A stretch of 64,000 nucleotides of DNA, from positions 496,001 through 560,000 of the forward strand of contig VWZP01003889.1 of NCBI GenBank assembly GCA_013396995.1, given 5' to 3'. Below the pieces are notes generated by a model. The model ran no database searches. It had not been told where the DNA came from and was given only the letters and a program-made list of their open reading frames with translations. Every line of letters starts with the position of its first letter. Position 1 is the first letter of the stretch. The DNA comes from Dicaeum eximium. Lineage: Eukaryota; Chordata; Aves; Passeriformes; Dicaeidae. Below are positions 1 through 12,241 of the stretch, in pieces. A program made the position numbers and the translations under genes.

Positions 1-1562
1 CAGGTGTGATGCTGGTTGGGGTACCTGCAGCTTGTTTTGAGTTTGGAAGAGTTTTCCTTTGGAAGCTATTTAGGTATCTGCCAAGAACATCTCTAGTTCA
101 GCTGAGAAACAATGCAGTGGATGCACTGTGCAAAATAAATAATTAAAAATGTAGAAGACAGAAGAATCAGTGGCTTCATGTGATATTGTGGGCAAATTTG
201 AGTAGGTTTTTGCAGCTTTTAAGGTTAAATAAAGGAAGACTACTAATGGGTTTTTTTTGAGTAGCTGAAAGCTCATTGAGTTTGCTAGCAAGTTTTCTCA
301 ATTATACAATTAATTAATAGTAAATACTTATGGAAATTGCTGCTATTATGCAGATTACCTTTCCTGACTTCAGATTCTTCTGGAATAGGTTGAACTCTGA
401 TATTTACTCTGTGGTGTTCAGCTGAGAGCAAACACATCCATCTCACAGACAGGGCTGGCTAGTTTGCTGCAGTGGCATAATGAACTCATCCTGAATGCTC
501 ATTTATTCAGGATCTCTCTCCATATCACTGTATCAGTGGTTAATCCTTAACAAAGCTGCTTGCTGCTGTTCTTATTTCCTGATTCTAGAACACGCTGCAA
601 ACAGCATAAAGTTCCTGTAAAGGCCCTGTCATTGCACTGGACTTGCAAAATCATTTGTTTTGCTGTCCTGAAAACAGTACTTTAATATAACTAAGCTGTT
701 TTGATGATATTTGTTGTCATCTGCCTCAGGAAATGATAGTGGCATCTTTGACATATGAATTATATTTCATGTTCCAGCCCAATGAAAAAAAGCTATCATT
801 ATTTTCTAATTTCAGCTGCTGCCTGTCCATAGCCGCTGCAACAGGATTTTTAGGAGCAGCGTTCTAAATATCTGCAGTTACTTACTGTTTATTTTCAGGA
901 TGTTTAAATATCCTGAATATCAGACTGATATTATATATCTAAATATAGAGAAGTACTGGCATTTAAAATGCATGTAAGTACTTTTTAATAGATAAACAAA
1001 GACATATGACAAGGAAATGTATAAGGCTTGCAATACCATCCCTGCCCAGCCTCCACAAACACCTGGAGATGGTTTTCAGCACTTGTGTATCTCTCCTTGG
1101 TGCTGTGTGCTGTTAAAACAGGCTTTTAACAAAACAGCACAGCCTTCCTTGATTTTGGGCATCTTCAACCAGAAAAATCCCATACAAGTAAATAAATGTG
1201 TTTTAAGGCACCAGAGATGCCCAGACCTGTGCAGTGCTGTGCAGCAGGGATGCAGCCAGCAGAGCTGTGTGGGCAAAGCCTTTCTCTGCAGGAGATTTTA
1301 TGGACTAGGGAGATTGGTATGGTCAATAATTTAATATGCATTTTGAACACTTAGAATGATTTAGTGTATTACATAAATGGTAGAGGGAGAAGCTGTATCT
1401 ATTTTTTCCAGTTCATTGTTCATGACGATAAGAGGAGTTTTATTAACTTCACAGTTGGTACTACTCTGTTGATGCTTTTAATTTTTACTGTGTTTGTTTT
1501 TAATCCATTAAAAAACCAACAAACCAGGATTATACTGGTTTGGGGTTCTTTTGTGGTTTGGA

Positions 1563-1617
1563 ATTTTTCCTTTTTTTTCCTATTTTTTAAATTTTTTTTC
1601 CCTTGTTTTCCCTTTCT
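1563..1617 (+). repeat. polypyrimidine tract
   Basis: A T-rich run with occasional C, interrupted by 'taaa', covers about 55 bases. It generates K- and F-rich chance ORFs on both strands. No AG acceptor followed by exon-like sequence was found after it. Confidence 0.8.
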
Positions 1618-4600
1618 GGTCTTCTGTTTCTTATTAGAAAGCTGCAATTCTTCATAAAACTGACAGGTACAATTTTGGCTGAGTATTCAAAACTGAATAC
1701 TCCATAATAAGCATGCAGGAATAATGTAGACACTGAAAAATGGGGGAAGGCTCTTCATCTGGGGCTGGAAAATCATTTATTCTCTGTTAGTTTGAAGGTT
1801 GAGTATGCCATATAAATCACATTTTTTTTAGCAAGTAAAGCAATACTAGAACAGTAGAGAAGGGAAAAGGTAAACATTAATTACAAAATGTAATTATGGA
1901 ATTCATTACAGAAAATACGGACAAATAAAGAGCTGAAGAAAAGAGTTTGAGAGGCGTCCTTGTCACTTATCTTTGCCTATGAAGTGTTGGATGTCTGCAG
2001 AGGAGTAAGGCAGGGGTTTGTCTTTCTGTGTGCTCTGGAGGCTGAACTGGAACAGGCACAGCTTGGTTGTGCTCGTTTGCCTGGTTTTTAAACCAAAGAA
2101 CAATCTTTATTTCCATTTTTCTTAGATTCTTGTTTTGCTCTTTGGAATGAATCCACAGCAGATGACCCACAATTCGTAAAGATCAGGAGGTGCTTGTTAT
2201 TATTGATATAAACACCGATAGTGTGGGTAGTAGAAAACCCTGAAAATAGGTAGGAAGTGTAAAATCTGATTTGAAAACCGGAGTGTGTTAAAGAATTTGG
2301 ATGAATATGGCATCTTCATAGGAGAACCAACTTGATTAGACAGTTCTTTAAGACAGGTTAGGGATATTTGGTGGACAAGAACAGCAACAATTTGCCACAA
2401 AAGTGTATTAAAATATGGGAAAATATGGAAAGTTATTAAAGGATAGGGAAAGAGCAGGAAGGGATTGGAATAAGAAAATGAGTAAGGAGTACAGACAGAC
2501 ATTACTGCCAGAGGGCTTTCTCTGTGTGTTACCTGCAAAAAGTTCATTTTGGAAAGGAGGGTTCTTTTTGGTCCAAACAACAGCTGTAGAAACCATTAGA
2601 GGTGATTACCAGGACAGCTCTGTTGGATGCTGCATAACAGATTACCACTTAAAATTACTAAAACTTTGTGAGTGTAAATGTTGCAAGTAACAGTTCAGCT
2701 TTGTGGTACATCCATGGAGAGCATACTTGAATGAGCATTTAATAAGAGGCTTTGGAACTGCATTCAAGTCCTAAGCAAAGTTTAAATGCAGGAGGATTCA
2801 GATGAAGCACTGAAGCTTAACCAGACTTCATTAGAAAACAAAACAAAACAAATACCAACATTTTGGAAATAGATTATTAGTACTGAGTCATGCTTGGTTC
2901 ATTGTTGTGATGGACACCTAAATCCAGACACAGGTTTACCACACAACTACTGTTATTTGTTCAAATGAGTGTGTATAAATTCTCAGCAGGTTTAAAGATA
3001 CACTGAAGGGCATTTTCTATTGTCTAAATTCCAGAAGGGTGCTTCATTTATGTTGAGAGATCCATAAAATTTAAGAGAGCACTTCAGGATGCGTGAAGAA
3101 GTCGATAAAGAATTGTCTGCTTCAAAAACTTTCTTTGTTAAAGTACTGTATGAAAAGAGCTTAGACAAGTAAAGGGCTTCAGTCCTAGAAGGTTTCAGGG
3201 CTTACTCAAGCAAAGCAGTGGCAGCTTTGAGGGATCATCAAGGGCACATCTTCAGAAGATGATTTATAGAGTCCTACCTTGGGATTCAATCCCCATCTCC
3301 TCTGCCTGAGGTGTTTGGTGTCTCACTGTCAGCAAAGCCCTCATCGAGGAGGAGAGCCTGGTAATGATCCCTTCAGCAGGGCCCCTGCTGCCTTTTCTTT
3401 AGAATGTGCTCGTGTCAATGCACAAATCCTTGATGTGGTTTATGAGGTGCTGCTGGACCATCACTCATCATTCTCTTGGAGGTTTATATTTGGGTGCCTT
3501 AACCTGGAGAGATACAAAGTGCCTCACTAAGGAAAAAACAGGCTCAGTCTGGGTTTCATCTGGAGTCATCTCTGATTTTGGCACTGGTACTCCAGAGCTG
3601 TAGCTGAAATCAGAATCTGGGGTAATGTGTTGTTTAAAAACTATTTAAAAATAGCCCAAACCTGGTTAATATTCTTGTGAAGCTGCACACTGTACCATAC
3701 ATTCTTCTGGAGCAGGACCAACCCTAATCTTCTACTTTGTCTTTTTGGCTTTATTTCCTGTCAACAAGTGGCTGTTAACCCTGAAATAGAGTACTGATAC
3801 AAGGTAGAAAGAGATTTTATTTTCACAAAATTGCAAGAAAATTTCCAGATGCTGAAATAAGGAAAGAAAAAAGAAAGTCTTGTATATCTCATTTTTCTGC
3901 AGTCAGAAAAGAAAAGGGACTGTTGTGAAAACTCAAACTGTTCATAATACTTCTCAAAAGTCATCTTCTTAATGTTTGGCAATATTTAAAATTTTAAGCA
4001 TGTGTGTGGAATACTAACTGAGGCAGTTTTAAAATTAATATTACCTCAAACATGTTTTGAATCAACTTCCTGTGAATTTAATTAATCATTACTTCTGTGG
4101 CAATTCAAATTTACATATTTTTAAGGCTGGCTCTGATCCATGTTGGCATCTGAAGTACAGAGATCAGAACTCCTCTAAGTAACAGAGTGAGGCATCAAAC
4201 AAATACTGAAACTTGAAATGCAGTGTGAATTGTTACCTTCTGCCTAATAATAAAACTCTGGATTTGGCAGGCTGAAGAGACACTGTGCAGCCACTGAAAA
4301 ATATTTTGTTTCAAAAGATGCTGTGTACTCTAGGAAGGGCAGCCCTTAGGGCACCTGTTTGCCCTGGAAACCATGGCCATGGAAGAGCACCCAGAAAGTT
4401 TCCTTGAAACTTTGTAATTCCAAATGTTTGGAAAGCAATACATGACTGTTCTCCTCATATTATCTTATCTCTGTCACCAACATTGCAAGAAAAATATATC
4501 TTTTAGATAAGAACTAATGGAGAAAAAAATGAATAAAAATATCTGTTCAGATAGATATGCCATGATAGATGTGAAGTAGATGAGTAATGGTACCTCTTGT

Positions 4601-6910
4601 TAAATTGGAATTAAGGAAATATTTATTAAAAGAGCTTTCTTCGTGGGAGAAAGGTTTGAGGGCTGTGTTTTATTGCACTGTCTTCAGTGATGTGCAAATG
4701 AGGGAGATAATTTTACTGGCTTAGCTGCACTGACTTAGCTGCAGAAGAAGATTTGTAGTTTGAATTGTCTCTTCCACTGCTGCCATGAAGAGAAGAAGAA
4801 AGAAAAGAGACTTTCCTCCATTATAAGCCTCTAGGGGACATGAAGTATCAATTCTGCCAGACTGCTGAGTTTGGGATTGGTGACACTGTCTGTGTAGAGA
4901 TGATGGAAATTGCCCCGTTTCTGGGTGAACATCAAAGGAAAGTCAGCTGCTGGAGTGGAGGTTTTTTGCAAGGCTCTTTAGGAGACAGAACATGTGTGCA
5001 CCTCAGCCTCTGCTGTGAAAGCCCAGGGTTACCTTTCCCATCCCCTCATCTGGTGGGTGTGTGGTGGGAGTGACTGCAAGGGAGCAGAGCTCCCCCTCAC
5101 CTCTGCTTCTGTAGCTGCTGCTGTTGTGTTTGTTCTTGCCAGGCAGTGCTTTCTGTCAGGAAGGGCAGAAATGGGGAAGTTTCCGGGAGGAAAGTGTTGC
5201 TTACAAGGCATCCCACACTGATGAAGAGGCACTTGCTCCTGTTTCATCCAAGGCTACACAGCTCTGTTTGGGCAGGGGCCAGGAGGATGAGCCTCCAGGC
5301 TTTTCCTCCCCTGTGGCTGCCGCCCCTCTTCAAAGGCTCTGCTAAGGAGCAAATTTTTGTAGTAACCCAGTTGAGTCTTTGCTCAAGCCAGACACTGTTA
5401 CAGATCCTTTTCCCCCCCTCACTTGTTCTTTCTGTTGTATGGATGCTTCACTGAAACTCTCCATTTGTAACATCTTTTGCTGCCTGTAAACCAAGATCCC
5501 TTCCAAGCACCCAGACTGATGTGTCTGTTGTGCAGGGTTACTGTGACAGTTTTTACTTTGAGTGAAAAAACAGAGCATGAGCAGATTTGCCCCTGAGCTC
5601 TGTCTGACTTGCTCTCCAGGCAGTTTTGACTCCTCAGTTAAGTTTTCCTGAGCAATGTTTCCTGCCCCTGCTCTGAACCAGGCACAGAGAACACTCCATG
5701 GCACCTGTGCTTAGGATGATGCTCTGGCTGGAGTAGGGAAAACACCAACCCTATCTTCTGTCATCCTCCTTCTTCCAAAAGTCCTTCACAGCTGTTTCAA
5801 GAATGCAGCCAGCCAATACCTGTGGGTTTGTGCTGGTGGGAACTGAAGGTTTTGTTGTCTTTCAGTTGGGCCTCAGTCCAGCTTAAAATAATTGTAATGT
5901 GTAATTATGATATACTGTGTGCCCCACTCACTGCACAAACAGTGTGACTTCTCTCTTGAGAATGAAAGTAACTTTGGCCACTACTTCTCTCTTTTATATT
6001 GTTTTAAAATAATTCTATTTCAAATGTTTTCAACTGTTGAAATATTTTTTTTATGATCTGTTATGTTTTAATTAAGAGGTTATATTTGAAGGCTGAAGTC
6101 TATTTTTTGCATATAGAATCTGCTTCTGGAGTGCCTTTGTTTATTAAAATCGGAAAATTAAAACAGAAAAAAATACACAGGGGAAATGAGACATATTATA
6201 CTACTATTTTCATGTTTGGTTTTGAAGGTAAAACTGTATCCAAATGATAATTAGGCTTTGCCCTCAAAATGGCCTTGCTACAGTACATGCACTGATGGAA
6301 ACAACTCTGGGACTTCTTCCTTTCTGGAGTTAGAGAATTCCTGCCTGAGTAGGCTCAGAGTGTCTCCAGCCACTCTGCTGAAATAAGATTATCATCCCTG
6401 AAACCTGGATGTGTGGGAGATGGAAATTCCTGTGTGAGGAGTGAGAGGCATCACTTGGAAGACACTGATTGTTGCAATAAAGCAGCCAGGACTCAGTTTC
6501 TTCATGCAGGAAAAGCTTATTTTTTATTTACATAACTCATTATATACAGTTTTCACAGACTTTGTGTTTAACTTCAGCTGGCTGGTAGTTTTCTTGCCAC
6601 ACAATTCAATGGTTAGAAGGTGTTTTTGTGTGTATGGGCTAAGACTCTCTCTTTACTCAGGTGTTTGTGGATTCTCATGGGGCAGATTTCTTGTTTATTA
6701 CAGGTGCAAATGGTTTTTTTAGCAGAATAGCTTGTTGTGCTGACTGCTTTCATTCTTACAGTTCTTCACATGGGAAGTAAGCTAGCTGCACTCAGAAATT
6801 ACCAGCTGGTAATTCAGCAGAGCAAGTCCTGATTTTGTAAGGACTTTCTTTTATATCCCTACCTATATGCAACACCTGACAGTAGAATTGCTTTTCACTA
6901 AGAAAAACTA

Positions 6911-6924
6911 TTATATATATATAT
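6911..6924. repeat. short (TA)n microsatellite
   Basis: An alternating TA run within 'attatatatatatatt'. Confidence 0.8.
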
Positions 6925-7011
6925 TAAAACTCTGGATTCGAGCCTCTCAGCAAAATGGCATCCTTGCAAAACTCATTTTATGTTTCAATGCTTTAATGCA
7001 CAAATTTAAGG

Positions 7012-7171
7012 GTATTTTTGTTTGGTTTTTTTAACTTAACGTACATATTTTGCTTTGATATGCAAAATGTGTTTTACACATCCATTAAATGTGTATTTTT
7101 GTTTGGTTTTTTTAACTTAACGTACATATTTTGCTTTGATATGCAAAATGTGTTTTATACATCCATTAAGT
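7012..7171. repeat. 81-bp tandem duplication, two near-identical copies
   Basis: Two adjacent copies begin at 7012 and 7093, both starting 'gtatttttgtttggtttttt' and continuing through 'aacttaacgtacatattttg' and 'atgcaaaatgtgtttta' to 'catccattaa'. Over about 77 bases I see a single difference (acacatcc against atacatcc) before the copies diverge at their ends. The near identity suggests a recent duplication. A 122-codon ORF running through it is created by the repetition and is not a gene. Confidence 0.95.
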
Positions 7172-8935
7172 CACATCCACTAAATTATAGAACATGCCTC
7201 TGGTGTAAGAAATTATATATTTGGGTAACTTTCCATTGCCAGAAGACACTTTTAATCTCTGAGCTGGGTGGCTGTTGTTCACATGAGCCCATTTGCAGAA
7301 CAGATCAGCATTTATTCACCACTTGGGCACACAGCTCTGGCTGGCTGCTCTCAGACCCTGTGAACCTTGCCCAGCTGAGAGGTTGAATCCCATTTCTTTG
7401 TCCATCCCTCCATCACTTCAGTTTCCTGTGCTTTCTGTGACTTAATTACTGGTTCCAGACGTGCAGAATGGCTGATCCTCCTTAAGTCTTCTGAGCCTTG
7501 TAAATAAGGAATGATTCTACGCAGGCAGTCAGGTCTGCTCTGATTCTACAGTGGGATAATCAACCCAGAAATCTGTGTGTTAGCTCAAAACCAGTTTTGA
7601 ACTGATGCTCACATTTGCTTTTAGGCCTTCTCTTTTTGTTTTTGCAAGGACAGTGTCCAGGTGGTGTAAGGTAGCTTTACATAGTTCTGTGTGCAAATCC
7701 TGAAGTGCAGGGAAATTAAAATGCAGTGCTTTGCATAGTACTTTAACTTGATTAGGAATTGAGTGGGACTTTTGGTACTGATTTAAAAGAAGTCATCTCT
7801 ATTGAAATAAAGAGACTTAATTTAGGTGCTATTAAAAGCATCACCCCGAGACACTGCTGAGGGCTTTAGAGCAGATCTGAGATCCATCCGTGGTTCTGCA
7901 TGATTAATTCAAAATGTGTGAACCCTTACAAAGTACCTACAGTACAAATACAGAGTACACACTCAAAATCAGTAATTCATGTTAAGAGCTGATTGCCTAT
8001 AAACATTAATTATTTTTATCCTCTTTTATGATTACAAAATGTTGCATCTCTGAAGTTTCTGTGAAGCTCTTATTTTTTGGGCGAGAATTTATTTGAATTC
8101 TAACCTTATTAGATTAGAGTCCACACTCAAAACTGATATTCAAAATTCATTTCAAATTAATGATTTGTCTTCAGATGTAATTTTTACCTTTGATTTGAAC
8201 CTGTGACATCTGCTCAAGGTCAATCCACAATTCATTTACATTTTTTTAAAGCTCCTTGTTTTATACCATTTGGAAGTTTTGGTTGCTGCTGTGGGAAGGT
8301 AAAGGAGCATCATCTTGCTAGTTAGTTGTGCTGTATTTTAGTTATGCAGATGTTCATTGTGGATGAATAAAGTTTTAGTATAACGTAGTATTTCCTTGTA
8401 AATATTGCAAATACCCATGGTGTACTTCCTTCATTCAAGAAATACAGTATTAGCTCAAAAGAGCAGGTTGACAGGAAAGAGTTTGGTCTACAACAGCAGA
8501 GAATTGTGAGGATTTCATTTTATTGGCAGCACTGCTTGTTTCTGGCAAATCCTTTTTGATGCCAGCTAATAAACGTTGCAGCATTAAATCCTGGAGATTA
8601 TCAGGTGTTTGGAGAGAATGAAAATTGTCTTTGCATTGTGCATTGTGGCTGGAGGCAGTGCAGGAGGTGCTGAAGGCTCTGTGAGAGCTCTGGGTGATTC
8701 CCACAGGGAGCACTGTGGACACATCCCTGGTGAACAAACCCCGGGGGTCAGCCTGGCCTCTCTGCTGGAGTAGCTAAAAATCTTACCAGGTCCATGGGCA
8801 TGTGAAGATCATTAAAATAATGTCTAGATCTTACTATTTAAGATTTTTTTTTTTCTTGCATAAAATGTAGTTTGACCAGGAGTTAGCTTCACAACACAGC
8901 ATTGCTCATAAATGGGGTAATTTTTTTTTCAATAT

Positions 8936-8990
8936 AGTCCTTTTCAAAAAAGGACTGTGCCTTTTTCAAAAAAGCACACTCTGTGTGCTT
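8936..8990. repeat. cluster of three consecutive hairpins
   Basis: Three inverted repeats follow head to tail. The first (8936-8956) is AGTCCTTTT / CAA loop / AAAAGGACT with a 9-bp perfect stem. The second (8957-8977) has GTGC and TTTTT arms paired with AAAAA and GCAC around a one-base mismatch. The third (8972-8990) is AAGCACAC / TCT loop / GTGTGCTT with an 8-bp perfect stem. The second and third share the GCAC, so they would be mutually exclusive folds. No gene context or known RNA family is recognised. Confidence 0.85.
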
Positions 8991-11035
8991 ATATATGTTT
9001 AGAAATGTCAGAAGTTATTCTTATGGCTGCAGACATTTGGTAAAGCAGAGTGATTTGCCTTTACCTTTCTAGTTCTTAATGGTCACTGTAGTTAACAGAA
9101 CTACTTATAGCTCTAGACAGTAAAACTCTAATGAATAGAAAATGAGAGCTGTGGAAGGGAAGAGGTAGAGTTATACAGTGTCTGTAAAATGTGGGCAGGT
9201 AAAGATGAGAGGCAGTGTAAAGCTTTTGAAAAAAAGGAGGTAATTTAAACTCTCTTCTGTCAGTGTTAGGGGTAGCAAAACCAAAAGTGTAGAATAATGG
9301 GCTAAAATGGGAAGGGGAAAGAAATTTCAGTCACCTGCTATAGCAAATGTTCTCTGCGAATTATTCCAGTTTTACTAAACAGAATAAAAAATGGAATTTC
9401 TGAAGGAACTGAGTGGGAGAGAGGATTTTAGTAATTTAAAGAGAAAATCGAAGACAGTAGTGGCAAATTTCAAAAGGCTTGAGTAGATACTCCTGAAGAC
9501 TGAACTTGGTTATTGTATTGTAAAGCATCAAGACAGATGTATGAATCTAGGAATTACTAAAAACTGCTGGTAGTAATTGCAACTCAGGTGATAATTTTTA
9601 ATGCCTCATTTGTGAAGAATTGAGATCAGGGTTGTGATGTTCCTTAGTCTTTCTTCTGGATGATTACTTTTGTGGCAAAATAAAAAAGTGAAAAACCTTC
9701 TGAGGACTTAGGAAATTAGTCAAAAAACCCTTAAAATACTGCCTAATTAATTTTATTTTATTGGTTTTATTCTGCTGAGATGGACAAGCACTCACTGTTA
9801 AAGCAAAAAACTTACACTATGAAATACACGACAAGGTGATTGCTCTTCTCAGTCTACTGAAAACTCTCTAAAATGCTATGATTTCCTGAAGCTTTAGGCA
9901 CCTACATGCCAGTCTTACAAAATTTTCAATTTCTGAGTGTATGTGTTTTGTCTTCTAAGGTTTTTTCTTCCCTGAATTTTCCATTCTTTTGGTATAAGAA
10001 AACCACGGTACCAGTTTGGATATGGACATGGACAGAAAACTGACAAATAAGAAGAAAAGCTTGTAAATAAGAATTAAAAAAAAAGTTGAAATTCACTACA
10101 TAGTCACTTTTTGCCTCTCTCAATTTTTAGATAATTATGGTGCTTCTGGGATGGAAATTTTCCATACTCCATGTGTTTTATTCTCCCTTGACCTTGTATC
10201 ATCTCTGTCACCTGGTACATTAAACAGCAGTCAGGGTCAGAGCCACTTACAACTGATGAAGGACTTCATGAAGTTTTACCCATCCTGTGACCATCAGTCT
10301 GATTTTCAGGTGTGAAAATGACTGTTGTAATCTCAGAAGACAGTGACCCATAAAAGGTGTATGATTGAAAATGGGATCTATAATTGAAAATGCGATCATT
10401 GGTTCTTTAAATGCACGTTTATGTGTCGGTGCCACCTGGCAGTGCCTAGACCTGCCCTTGATCAGCTGTCACTGACTGGCTGCTCAGGTGCAGGCATCAG
10501 GATAGATGTGGCTCATCAAGATATTCTCCTCTGAGATGAGAGTGGCCTTATTATAATTTATTTTTTTTCATAAGAACAAAAGGAAGGGATGGGATCACAG
10601 GGGAGGTAGAGCTGTTCATGGTCACTTGTGCTGTTGGAGCTGAGTGAATTTCCACTTCTCCTCGTGCCTCTCCACTATCTGACAAGGATTTCAGAAGCCA
10701 CATTGAAGCCACAATTAGTTGTCCTGATGATTTCTTCCACTCACCTGCTTAATTACCCGGTGAAGTCAGCAAATCAGCCGGGCTGCAGCCAGAACACCCC
10801 TAAATTGCAATTTAGAGCACAAGTGCAGGGTTGGGAGATGTGCAGCCTGAGTGTGCTCCTGGAGGGAGCTGCCAGGGATGGTTTGTTGCCCTTCCTTCTG
10901 CAGTAGTTCAGGCATCAATTTAATTCTTGTCCTGCAACAATGGCTTGGCTTGAAATCTGAATAATATGTTTTTCTTTGTAACCTTCACATTAATGCAGCA
11001 ATTACTGCGTGGCTGGAAGAATTGGAATGGGTATC

Positions 11036-11054
11036 TTTTTTTTTTTTTTTTTTT
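11036..11054 (+). repeat. poly(T) run, 19 bases
   Basis: Nineteen T are followed by 'aaacagcttatgcc'. The T-run plus CAG looks like a splice acceptor, but what follows is not a recognisable exon. On the minus strand it would be a poly(A), but no retrotransposed gene body is seen beside it. Confidence 0.85.
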
Positions 11055-11497
11055 AAACAGCTTATGCCCTTTTCTTCCTGGGTATGCTTAAATATTTGAA
11101 GTTGCAGCTTTAAAATAAATTATTGACAAAAACACCAAGGGTTTCTTTCGTTGCTCACTTGCAGGGTTACCTAAATATGCAACTAATCACCACAGGGAGT
11201 GCATAAAAACCAGAAAATAAAACATTCTTGCTGCAGTGCCTTGCAGTGTGTTGGCTTCTGATGCAGATATATTCAGGGAGAGGTGGTACATTTGGGGGTA
11301 GATAGTGAGGGGTAGTAAGACAGCTTTTGGATAAACTTCAATTTTTTGATTCCCACTTTGGTAAGGGCACCAGAAGAATTACTTTGTATATTTTTAGTAG
11401 CTTCTTGTTTCAGAAGCTGACATATACAATTACTGTTGTTGCAGTTGTACATCACAAAACTCTTCATTATTCTCTTGGATGTTTTCAAATGTCTGCT

Positions 11498-11561
11498 ATT
11501 TTTATTCATTTTTATTAATTTTTTTTTCATTTATTCATTTTTTTCATTTTTATTCATTCTT
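11498..11561 (+). repeat. (TTTTATTCAT)n-like low-complexity repeat
   Basis: There are degenerate repeats of 'tttttattcat' and 'tttttcatttattcat' over about 64 bases. Confidence 0.85.
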
Positions 11562-12180
11562 AAAAAACAATCCAGCTTTCTGTTTGTCGCAAGAAGTAAA
11601 CACTCCTCCTAAATGCGCAGAATAAAATTACACAGGTAATAAAATTATCAAGTCAAAATGTCAGACTTTTCTGCTGCAAAATCCCGTTTGCAGTATGAAG
11701 TATAAATAGAACAGTGTATGCATACTCCCTTTCTAGGGGAAATAATGGACTAATTACTACCCAAACTTTTTTTCTAGGTCAGAAACTACGTTCCAACTAG
11801 GGTACATAAGCAACCATTTTGATATATTTTAATTAAGAACAGTTTTAACAGTGTAGATATGCAGTTGTTATACAGCATTAGAAACTTCAAATTCTTTTCC
11901 TGTAAGATGTATTGCTTCAATTTCTCTTGCTGCATCATGCTGAAACATCATGTAATTTAAACATCATGTTATTTTGCATAATATTCTCTTGTGGACAGGT
12001 AGTCTTGGTGAACTGATGAGATGAATACTTCTATTTCACTTTCAAATATGTGGAAAGTGATGTTTTTTGCTCTCAAAGGCTGCTGTAGAAAGCACTAATG
12101 GGGAGAGTGCCCCGTCATTAAATAGAACTGATTGGATTTTAGAAGCTGAGCTTTTTACTGACGTTCGTTTTCATGACAAA

Positions 12181-12241
12181 ATGAAAAAGAAAGAATCACA
12201 AAAAAAAAAAAAAAAAAGAATCATAAAAAAAAAAGAATCAC
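12181..12241 (+). repeat. A-rich repeat with AGAATCA units
   Basis: Three 'aaagaatca' words are separated by A runs of up to 18 bases, giving a lysine-rich chance ORF. Confidence 0.85.

Noticed and set aside
7018..7386. 122-codon ORF with an internal protein repeat
   Set aside because: The repeat is produced by the 81-bp DNA tandem duplication, whose length is a multiple of three. There is no other evidence of coding.
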